This document shows positions 57,780 to 64,000 of a stretch of 64,000 bases of DNA, piece after piece. Made by a program: the position numbers and the translations under genes. Under the pieces are notes generated by a model. It was given only the letters and a program-made list of their open reading frames with translations. It had not been told where the DNA came from and ran no database searches. Positions within the stretch are counted from its first letter, which is position 1. Each line of letters opens with the position of its first letter. The stretch lies in the NCBI RefSeq assembly GCF_030209445.1, contig NZ_JARVSD010000003.1, forward strand, positions 310,001 through 374,000, in the 5' to 3' direction. The stretch is from Promicromonospora sp. MEB111 (GTDB lineage Bacteria; Actinomycetota; Actinomycetes; Actinomycetales; Cellulomonadaceae).

Positions 57780-59093
57780 CTATGCCTGGGCGCGCAGCGA
57801 ACCCGCGACACCGACCAGGAGAAAGAGCGCGCCCATCGTCATCGGGAACGCGAAGGCGTCGAAGAAGAGCAGGCTGACGAACCCGACGACCACCGAGGCC
57901 ATCAGGGCCAGGGCGAGGTCGTAGGTCCGGGCGTCGGTGCCCCTGCTGCGCCTGCGGACCCGCACCAGCACCCGGACCGTGGCCGCGCCGATGCCGACGA
58001 ACAGGACGGTCCCCACCAGCCCGACGGTCACCAGCAGCAGGAGGTACTGGTTGTCGAAGATCCGATAGGTGGGCAGGAACGTGCCGAGCCCACGCCCGAA
58101 CAGGGGATCGCGCGCGATGAACTCGCCCGCCAGGTCGAACGAGCCGGTCCGGGAGGTGACGCTCGGGTCCTCGGACGCGCCGGTGAACAGGCCGAGGATC
58201 GAGGACAGCATGCCCGGCGCGACCACCAGGCCCGCCAGGGCGCCGACGGCGGTCACGCCGAGCATGATCCGGCGCCGGGAGCCCTTCCAGCCGAGGAGCA
58301 GGATGACCAGGCCGATGGCGGCGCCCACGTACGCGGACCGGGAGCCCGACAGGGGCACCAGCACGAGCGTCGCCGCGGCGGGTGCCCACCGCACCAGCGG
58401 CCTGCGCTCGGTGTGCTCGAAGCCGACGTGCAGGGTCAGCGGCAGCAGCATGGTCACGAGCACGCCGTACTCGATCGCGTGGGTCGCGGTGCCCTGCGGG
58501 CGGATCAGGCCGTTGCGCTCGCCGAGCTCGTAGGGCGCCGTGAGGGTCAGGCCCGGCAGGGCGAGCCGGTCCACGAGCAGCTCGCCGAGCACGAACTGTG
58601 CCAGCCCGAGCACGGCCAGGGCTCCGCTCGCGAGGGCCAGCCGCCACACGAGCGTGTCGCGCCGGGCGGCCGACGTGATGCCGTCGTGCGCCAGCAGGAG
58701 CACGCCGGACCAGGCGAGCAGCGCCAGGATCGCGACGTCGGCGGGGCTCATCTCGTTGGACACCACGGGCCGGGACATGGCGATGACGTACGTGACCCCG
58801 ACGCTGAACAGGAACAGGGCGAGCGAGACCCGGATCAGCCGAGGCCCGCTCAGCCTCGGGCGGGCGGCCCCTACGCCGGTGAGCACCCACAGCAGCAGGC
58901 TGGCGAGGCCGACGGCCATCGACGGTGCGCCCGCGCTGCCGAGCGGCCCGATCACCAGCTTGGAGGGCACGGCGAACAGCAGGAGCAGGTAGACCGAGAG
59001 CCAGGTGACGACGTCGAACCGCACCGGCCGCCGCGGCACCGGCCGCGGCGGCGAGGCATGCCGCTGGACGGCGGCAGGCCGGGCCTGGGTCAC
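57780..59093 (-). CDS. O-antigen ligase/polymerase-type membrane protein
   Basis: A 437-residue protein with about ten to twelve membrane helices and the Wzy_C-type region. Visible features are GLIRPQGTATHAIEYGVLVTMLLPLTL, LVPLSGSRSAYVGAAIGLVILLLGW, a periplasmic loop with SRTGSFDLAGEFIARDPLFGRGLGTFLPTYRIFDNQYLLLLVTVGLVG, and C-terminal helices. The FGRGLGTF and DNQYL elements are typical of Wzy polymerases and WaaL ligases, which cannot be told apart by eye. In this locus polymerase is the more useful guess. GTG start overlapping the stop of the Wzz-like gene (GTGA). Confidence 0.85.
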   Translation of the reverse strand: MTQARPAAVQRHASPPRPVPRRPVRFDVVTWLSVYLLLLFAVPSKLVIGPLGSAGAPSMAVGLASLLLWVLTGVGAARPRLSGPRLIRVSLALFLFSVGVTYVIAMSRPVVSNEMSPADVAILALLAWSGVLLLAHDGITSAARRDTLVWRLALASGALAVLGLAQFVLGELLVDRLALPGLTLTAPYELGERNGLIRPQGTATHAIEYGVLVTMLLPLTLHVGFEHTERRPLVRWAPAAATLVLVPLSGSRSAYVGAAIGLVILLLGWKGSRRRIMLGVTAVGALAGLVVAPGMLSSILGLFTGASEDPSVTSRTGSFDLAGEFIARDPLFGRGLGTFLPTYRIFDNQYLLLLVTVGLVGTVLFVGIGAATVRVLVRVRRRSRGTDARTYDLALALMASVVVGFVSLLFFDAFAFPMTMGALFLLVGVAGSLRAQA

Positions 59094-59995
59094 CGGGACT
59101 CCGCGGAGGAGGCCCGGGCGGACGCGTCGTCCCTGCGGCGGTCACGTGAGTCGAGCGGGAGGTTGGGCCAGGACGGCAGGGCCCGGTCGTCCGCCGGCCG
59201 GCTCGCCGGCGGCTGCACCGACGGCGGCCGCACGGCGGGCAGCCGCACGGTCGCGGGCTTGGCCGGCTTGGCGTCGGCCTTGGCGTCCGGGTTCGGCCCG
59301 GCCGGCTTGGGCCCCGAGCTCGACGAACCGGCTGCGGACGGCGCCGGCACGGCCGGGTCCGCGCCGGGGCCCTCCGGAGCGGCCTGCCTGCGTCCCCGCG
59401 TCCGGCTGCGGACCAGCCCGTCGACCGCCACGGCCGCGACCACGGTCGCCACGAGCCCGATGCCGCCGGCGGCGATGACCATGCGCACCGTGCCGCTGTT
59501 GTCCGTCTTCGCCCGCTCGTCCTTGGCGAGGACCAGCGTCGAGACGACGGTGTTCTTCGGGGCGTCGACCTCCTCCTGGAGGCGCTCCAGCTCGACGGGG
59601 ATCGACGAGGTGAGCAGCTCCAGGGTCTCGAGGGTGGCCGCGGGGCTGACGTCGGTCACGTCGACCGAGATCACCGGGCCGCGGGTCGACTCCTCGATGG
59701 CCACGACGTACTCGGCGTCGGCCGAGCCCGAGCTGAACCGCTCCTTGGCCACGTCGCTCTCGTAGTACGCGACCACCACGCGGGCGGGCAGGTCGAGCCC
59801 GCCGAGGGCCAGGAACGGGTTGCCGCCCTCGCCGACGACCTGCTCGGACGGCACCAGCAGGACCAGCGCGCGGGCGGTGTAGACCGGCGGCTCGATGGTG
59901 CTCGCGCCGTACACGAGGCCGGCGGTCGCGAGCAGGCCCACGACGGTGACGATCCACCGCCGGCCCAAAGCTGCAATCACGTCGAGGAATGACAT
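59090..59995 (-). CDS. Wzz/YveK-like chain-length regulator with cytoplasmic tail
   Basis: A 301-residue protein: N-terminal membrane helix (GRRWIVTVVGLLATAGLVYGAST), Wzz extracytoplasmic domain (PPVYTARALVLLVPSEQ, VVAYYESDVAKERFSS, PVISVDVTDVSPAATLETLELLTS), a second helix (GTVRMVIAAGGIGLVATVVAAVAVDGLV) and a Pro/Ala-rich cytoplasmic tail of about 95 residues. No Walker motifs and no tyrosine cluster, so it is not a fused BY-kinase. The start ATG (59995) has AAAGGG upstream, overlapping a GGGTGAA copy. Coupled to the ligase/polymerase gene by GTGA. Confidence 0.86.
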   Translation of the reverse strand: MSFLDVIAALGRRWIVTVVGLLATAGLVYGASTIEPPVYTARALVLLVPSEQVVGEGGNPFLALGGLDLPARVVVAYYESDVAKERFSSGSADAEYVVAIEESTRGPVISVDVTDVSPAATLETLELLTSSIPVELERLQEEVDAPKNTVVSTLVLAKDERAKTDNSGTVRMVIAAGGIGLVATVVAAVAVDGLVRSRTRGRRQAAPEGPGADPAVPAPSAAGSSSSGPKPAGPNPDAKADAKPAKPATVRLPAVRPPSVQPPASRPADDRALPSWPNLPLDSRDRRRDDASARASSAESR

Positions 59996-59998
59996 TTG

Positions 59999-60005
59999 TT
60001 CACCC
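59999..60005 (-). promoter_or_regulatory. GGGTGAA site between divergent Wzz-like genes
   Basis: TTCACCC on the plus strand (GGGTGAA on the minus strand), 4 bases upstream of the minus-strand Wzz start. Because AAAGGG here could also serve as the ribosome site, this copy is ambiguous. Confidence 0.4.
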
Positions 60006-60120
60006 TTTCCGGGCGTATCACGCCGCGCTCGACAAAGGTATCGTGCCGAGGGCGGGTAAAGGAACGAGTCGCGGAACTCCGGCGCGAATTTCGCCCGCTC
60101 CAGGAAATCGCGGAGAAGCT

Positions 60121-60753
60121 ATGACGTTGTGGGACCTGATACGTGCGGCGCTGCGGCGCTGGCCCGTCCTGCTCGCGGGGGCCGCGGTCACGCTCGGGCT
60201 CGTGTACACCACCACGCTGGACGACGGCGTGTACTGGAGCCGTACCCAGGTCGTCTTCCTCGCACCCGCGAGCAAGACCTACCCGAACGCGCTGCGCACC
60301 ACGTCCGAGGACCTGATCATCACGGCCGGCGCGGTCGCCAAGGCCGTGGCCGGGCCCGACGAGGTGACCAAGTACGCCTCGCCCGACGCGACCCTGGTGG
60401 GCGAGGGGCTGCGCGACGGCTGGTCGATCCGGCTGCCCGACACGGGCGGCCAGTGGGCCCCCAACTTCGCCCAGCAGGTGCTGTACGTCGAGGTCGTCGC
60501 CGCCACCGCCGAGGAGGTCGGGGCCCGGCAGGACGAGATCGTCGCGCAGATCGCCGACGAGCTGGACCGCCTGCAGCGCGACGCCGGGGTGGTGCCCGTC
60601 AACGACATCACCGTGACGGTCGCCCCGGAGTCCCTGGTCGTGCACCAGGTGGGGGGCTCGACCGTGCGGGCCGCCGGGATGGCGGGCCTGCTCGGCGCGA
60701 GCGCCACGTTCGCGCTCATCGCCGTGCTCGAGACGCGCGCCCGGCGCCGCTGA
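60121..60753 (+). CDS. Second Wzz/YveK-like protein, divergent paralogue
   Basis: A 210-residue protein with the same start pattern as its divergent neighbour (MTLWDLIRAALRRWPVLLAGAAVTLGLVY versus MSFLDVIAALGRRWIVTVVGLLATAGLVY) and a Wzz-like loop (VYWSRTQVVFLAPASK). C-terminal helix AAGMAGLLGASATFALIAVLE, then a four-residue basic end, with no cytoplasmic tail. ATG at 60121 with GGAG upstream. Two paralogues back to back suggests a heteromeric chain-length complex or two alternative regulators. Confidence 0.84.
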   Translation: MTLWDLIRAALRRWPVLLAGAAVTLGLVYTTTLDDGVYWSRTQVVFLAPASKTYPNALRTTSEDLIITAGAVAKAVAGPDEVTKYASPDATLVGEGLRDGWSIRLPDTGGQWAPNFAQQVLYVEVVAATAEEVGARQDEIVAQIADELDRLQRDAGVVPVNDITVTVAPESLVVHQVGGSTVRAAGMAGLLGASATFALIAVLETRARRR

Positions 60754-60769
60754 CCCGGGCCGCCGGCCG

Positions 60770-61987
60770 TCAGCCGTGCGCCGCGCCACGGACCTCGTCC
60801 TCCACGATGCGGGCCACCGCCTCCTGCGCCGGGCCCCAGGACCGGCCCACGACGCTGGCGGCGGCCTTCGCCGCGTACGCGGCGGCGTCGGGCCGCTCGA
60901 CGGCGGCGGCGAGCCCGGCGGCGATCCCCGCCGCCGTCGGCTCGGCCCATCCCACGTACGGGTTGGGCAGGTCGGCGCGGGCCAGCGGCGAGTCGTTGAC
61001 GACGGGCACGACGCCGGCGGCCAGCATCTCCTCGGCCACGAGGGAGATGTTGGTGAACGACATCGCGAGCCCCGCCACGACCCGCCCGTACAGGACGTTC
61101 AGCTCCGCCGGGGTGAGGCGGCCGTGGTACGTCACCGGGAACGTCAGGTCCGCCGGGCGCGAGCCGTAGACGTGGATCTCCTGCTCGGGGTGCTCCCGGT
61201 GGAAGCGTTCGAGGGCGAGCCGGGCGAGCAGGTAGCCCCGGCGTCCGACGTCGGGCTTGGCGTAGAGCACCACCCCGGACCGGGGGGACTCGACCTCGGG
61301 GAGGTGGTACGTGTCGGTGTCGCACCCGAACGGGACCACGTCGCTGGTCTGGCCCAGCTCGGACGTGAGGCAGCCGGCCACCATGTCGCCCAGCGCGATG
61401 CGCCGGAACGGGAACCGGTAGGTCATCGCCGCCAGCTCGTACTCCGACCCGCGCGGGTAGAAGTACGGCTCGTAGTCCTGGATGAAGTACAGGCGGTGGG
61501 TGGGCCGGTGGCTCCGGGCCACGATGACGTGCGCGGACTCCCAGGAGGACGCCACCACGGCGTCCATGCCGGTGATGCCCGCGCGTGCGTCCCGGACCTC
61601 GGCCCGCACACCGGGCCAGCCGTGCCGCAGCTCGGCGGTCCGCTGGACGATGTCCAGGCCGTGCCGGTCGTAGAGGAACACGACGCACTTGTGCCCCCGC
61701 GCCTCCAGCCCCTCGACCATGCGGAACAGGGTGGTGTGGCCGCCGGAGCCCGTCGCGGGCGGCGACGTCACCCAGCCCACGGTCAGCGGGCGGTCGCCGG
61801 CCACGGGCTCCGGCGTCGGGAGCGCCCGAGGGACGTCGGCGGCGATGTCGGCCGCGGAGAGCTGGAAGCCGAGCGCCGCGGCGTCCGTCGTCCGGTAGGC
61901 GCGCGCGGCGACGCGCTGGGCCAGCCCGCGCGCGCCCACGCGGCGCAGGCGGCGGAGCCGTGCGGTGGCCTTGGTCAGCCGGTTCAT
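60770..61987 (-). CDS. WsaF-like rhamnosyltransferase (GT4 group)
   Basis: A 405-residue GT-B enzyme. The characteristic segment is HRLYFIQDYEPYFYPRGSEYELAAMTYRF, followed by VPFGCDTDTYHLP, VVLYAKPDVGRRGYLLARLALERF, IHVYGSRPADLTFPVTYHGRLTPAELNVLYGRVVAGLAMSFTNISLVAEEMLAAGVVPVVND. This pattern matches rhamnan-synthesis WsaF and its relatives. ATG 61987. Rhamnose as the donor sugar is inferred from the family. Confidence 0.85.
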   Translation of the reverse strand: MNRLTKATARLRRLRRVGARGLAQRVAARAYRTTDAAALGFQLSAADIAADVPRALPTPEPVAGDRPLTVGWVTSPPATGSGGHTTLFRMVEGLEARGHKCVVFLYDRHGLDIVQRTAELRHGWPGVRAEVRDARAGITGMDAVVASSWESAHVIVARSHRPTHRLYFIQDYEPYFYPRGSEYELAAMTYRFPFRRIALGDMVAGCLTSELGQTSDVVPFGCDTDTYHLPEVESPRSGVVLYAKPDVGRRGYLLARLALERFHREHPEQEIHVYGSRPADLTFPVTYHGRLTPAELNVLYGRVVAGLAMSFTNISLVAEEMLAAGVVPVVNDSPLARADLPNPYVGWAEPTAAGIAAGLAAAVERPDAAAYAAKAAASVVGRSWGPAQEAVARIVEDEVRGAAHG

Positions 61988-62036
61988 CGGTGGTCCCCCT
62001 CGTCGTTCACGGGCGCGGGCGCGTCGTCGGGCGCCG

Positions 62037-63245
62037 TCACAGGCCGGACGTGGCCCAGCGCAGGTACATCAGCTCGGTCCGGGCCCGGCGGGTGATGCGG
62101 CGGACGACGGCGCCGTACCCGGCCCGTCCCGTCCGCTCGGCCCGCGCCGCCCGGCGGGCGATCCGCGCGGCCGAGGGCCACTCCCGGGAGCCCGGCCAGA
62201 CCTCGACCGCGAGCTCCAGGTAGGGCGCGGGCGGCTCCGCCCGGTCGGCGGCCGCCGCCGCGTACCGCAGGGCGTCCTGGGCGAGGGCGGACCGGGCCCG
62301 GTCGTGCAGCCCGTGGGCGCCGGTGAGCCGGTCGCCGACGTTGGCGAACAGCCGGTCGTACGCGTCCGCGCGGGCGCGCAGGTCCAGCAGCGCGCCGGAG
62401 CCCTCGTTCACGCTCAGGCTCCCCGCGTGCTCGCGGTGCAGCGCCTGGTCGGCACCGCCCACGTAGCCGACGTCGGCGACGGCGGCGAACCGCAGCCACA
62501 TCTCGACGTCCATCGTGAACCTGAGGTGCGGGTCCAGCGGCCCGACGTCCTTGAGCAGGTCGGCGCGCATGACCACCTCGGGGGAGGTGATGCAGCTGAC
62601 GCCGGTGCGACAGCGCTCCGCCAGCCACGCGCGGCCGTCCCACACGGTCCAGGACAGCTCGCCCAGCGCCGGGACGGGCGGCGTGCCGTCGTCGAAGTGC
62701 TGCGGGTGGCCGTAGACGAGCCCCACCTCCGGGTGCTGCTCCAGCAGCGCCGTCGCCCGTGCGAGCGCGCCGGGCGGCAGCATGTCGTCGGCGTCCAGCC
62801 GCACCACGAACTCGCCCGTGCTGTGCTCCCAGCCTCGGTTGAACGACTCGACCTGGCCCAGGTTGCGCTCGTTCGCCAGCACCGTCACGCCCGGGTGCTC
62901 GGCCGCCAGGGCGCGCGCGACGGCGAGGCTGTCGTCCGTGGAGGCGTCGTCGACGAGGATCACCTCGACGTCGACCCCCTCCTGGGTCACGAGGCTGCCC
63001 ACCGTCTGCGGCAGGAACCGGCCGTAGTCGTAGCAGGGCACCACCACCGAGACCCGGGGGCGCAGCTGCGGGGCCGACGGCGGCCGCCGCCGGTACGACC
63101 TGGGCGCCAGCGGCGACGGGACCCAGGACGCGAGCGTGCGCACGGCCCGGGCGCCGAGCCCCGGCCCGCCCGTGGCGTCGCGGTCCACCCGGGCGCGCCA
63201 CGCGGCGGCCGCGTGGTCGAGGCGCCCGGCCCCGCCGGCGCTCAT
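62037..63245 (-). CDS. Glycosyltransferase family 2
   Basis: A 402-residue GT-A enzyme: VSVVVPCYDYGRFLPQTVGSLVTQEGVDVEVILVDDASTDDS, NLGQVESFNRGWEHSTGEFVVRLDADDMLPPGAL (DxD motif), LLEQHPEVGLVYGHPQHFDDG, and acceptor region LDPHLRFTMDVEMWLRFAAVADVGYV. About 160 C-terminal residues are Arg/Ala-rich and helical without a known domain. ATG 63245 overlaps the DegT aminotransferase stop by one base (TGATG). Confidence 0.9.
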   Translation of the reverse strand: MSAGGAGRLDHAAAAWRARVDRDATGGPGLGARAVRTLASWVPSPLAPRSYRRRPPSAPQLRPRVSVVVPCYDYGRFLPQTVGSLVTQEGVDVEVILVDDASTDDSLAVARALAAEHPGVTVLANERNLGQVESFNRGWEHSTGEFVVRLDADDMLPPGALARATALLEQHPEVGLVYGHPQHFDDGTPPVPALGELSWTVWDGRAWLAERCRTGVSCITSPEVVMRADLLKDVGPLDPHLRFTMDVEMWLRFAAVADVGYVGGADQALHREHAGSLSVNEGSGALLDLRARADAYDRLFANVGDRLTGAHGLHDRARSALAQDALRYAAAAADRAEPPAPYLELAVEVWPGSREWPSAARIARRAARAERTGRAGYGAVVRRITRRARTELMYLRWATSGL

Positions 63246-64000
63246 CAGGCCACCCCCGGGCGTGCGGTTCGCCCCGTCACGGCGTCGCGCAGCGTGCGCA
63301 CCACGTGCTCCTGCTGGTCGGCGGTGATCCCCGGGAACATCGGCAGCGAGAGGATCTGCCCGGCGTGCGCCTCGGCCCGCGGGGCGGTGCCGGGGCGGAA
63401 GCCCAGGTGCGCCGTCGCGGGCAGGAGGTGGACCGGGGCGGGGTAGTGGATGCCGTGCCCGATGCCGGCCGCCGACAGCGCCGCGGACACCGCGGGCCGG
63501 TGCGGCGTGCGCACCACGTACAGGTGCCACACGTGCGTGGCCCCCGACAGCTCGCGCGGCGCCACGAGCTCCGGCACGTCGGCGAACGCGTCGGCGAGCA
63601 GAGCCCCGTACCGCGCCGCGGCCTCCGACCGCCGCAGGTTCCACGCGTCGAGCCGCGTCAGCTTCGCGGACAGCACGGCGGCCTGGAGGGAGTCGAGGCG
63701 CGAGTTGGCGCCCACCTCCAGGTGCTCGTAGCGGTTGACGCCGCCGTGGTTGCGCAGGCGGCGGGCCCGCTCGGCCACGTCGTCGGACGACGTCAGCACC
63801 GCGCCGCCGTCGCCGAACGCGCCCAGGTTCTTGCCCGGGTAGAAGCTGGTCGCGGCCACGTCGCCCGCGCCGCCCGAGCGGAACCCGTCCCGGCTCGCGC
63901 CCTGGGACTGGGCGGCGTCCTCGACCAGGAGGACGTCGGGGCCCACCAGCTCGCGCAGCTGCGTCACCGGCGCCATCTGCCCGTACAGGTGCACGCCGAC
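63245..64000 (-). CDS. DegT/DnrJ/EryC1/StrS sugar aminotransferase, C-terminal part (runs off the right edge)
   Basis: PLP-dependent transaminase of nucleotide-linked keto-sugars. The visible ~251 residues contain the PLP Asp region LLVEDAAQSQGA, the Schiff-base lysine in SFYPGKNLGAFGDGGAVLT, the RNHGGVNRYEHLEVGANSRLDSLQAAVLSAKL substrate loop and the C-terminal GIGHGIHYPAPVHLLPATAHLGF. The N-terminal ~110 residues lie beyond the window. The pattern is close to FdtB/WlbC-type 3-aminotransferases, which fits the WlbB/FdtC-like acyltransferase at 47871. Together they suggest a 3-acylamino sugar in the polymer. Confidence 0.92.
   Translation of the reverse strand, partial: VGVHLYGQMAPVTQLRELVGPDVLLVEDAAQSQGASRDGFRSGGAGDVAATSFYPGKNLGAFGDGGAVLTSSDDVAERARRLRNHGGVNRYEHLEVGANSRLDSLQAAVLSAKLTRLDAWNLRRSEAAARYGALLADAFADVPELVAPRELSGATHVWHLYVVRTPHRPAVSAALSAAGIGHGIHYPAPVHLLPATAHLGFRPGTAPRAEAHAGQILSLPMFPGITADQQEHVVRTLRDAVTGRTARPGVA

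Overview
The window is a 64-kb stretch of high-GC DNA (about 73% by eye). GTG starts, ATGA/GTGA gene overlaps, a class-E type sortase signal, the guaA neighbourhood, a PspC/LuxR two-component set and a cysteine-rich cys leader peptide together point to an actinobacterium. I place it in Micrococcales, most likely near Promicromonosporaceae; that family-level call is inference. No tRNA, rRNA, transposase, integrase or CRISPR array was found.

Left part (1-27 kb) is mostly metabolic. It opens with a phosphoketolase-phosphotransacetylase pair (xfp, pta). Then come SURF1, a MalY/PatB-type lyase, YceI and DUF3817 proteins, and a heterodimeric ABC exporter with one degenerate ATP site. A galactonate catabolic operon (dgoK-dgoA-dgoD) follows, facing an IclR repressor across a clear inverted-repeat operator. 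After guaA come a prepilin peptidase and a GT4 glycosyltransferase. Next is a LiaFSR-like envelope-stress module: a PspC membrane protein divergent from a PspC-kinase and LuxR-type regulator. Last is an assimilatory sulfate reduction operon (cysI-cysH-cysG) behind a 34-residue Cys-rich leader peptide that looks like a cysteine attenuator.

Middle part (27-46 kb) carries a secreted DNRLRE/LamG-like protein and a 2190-residue RHS protein. The RHS C-terminal tip and the adjacent small membrane-protein gene have visibly lower GC, the usual look of a polymorphic toxin and its immunity gene. Housekeeping genes follow: NAT, DUF456, PaaI thioesterase, S9 peptidase. Then comes a processive-type GT2 synthase whose stop codon sits one base before a 52-residue ORF that is little more than a sortase sorting signal (LAATG, hydrophobic helix, arginines).

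Right part (46-64 kb) is an exopolysaccharide locus. It encodes the initiating sugar transferase, six glycosyltransferases or related enzymes, a polysaccharide deacetylase, an O-antigen-ligase-type membrane protein, two divergent Wzz-like proteins, a hexapeptide acyltransferase and a DegT-type sugar aminotransferase. It also holds an unusual cassette of AMP-forming ligase, PLP decarboxylase and acyl carrier protein, which may make a carrier-bound amino or amine substituent for the glycan. No Wzx flippase or tyrosine kinase lies in the window. The intergenic regions here repeatedly contain GGGTGA(A) in either orientation, suggesting a shared regulator.

Four junctions between convergent genes carry very long near-perfect hairpins (arms of 35, 26, 14 and 34 bp). 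Two of them share the same outer arms but differ inside, so they are a dispersed palindrome family and not ordinary one-off terminators.
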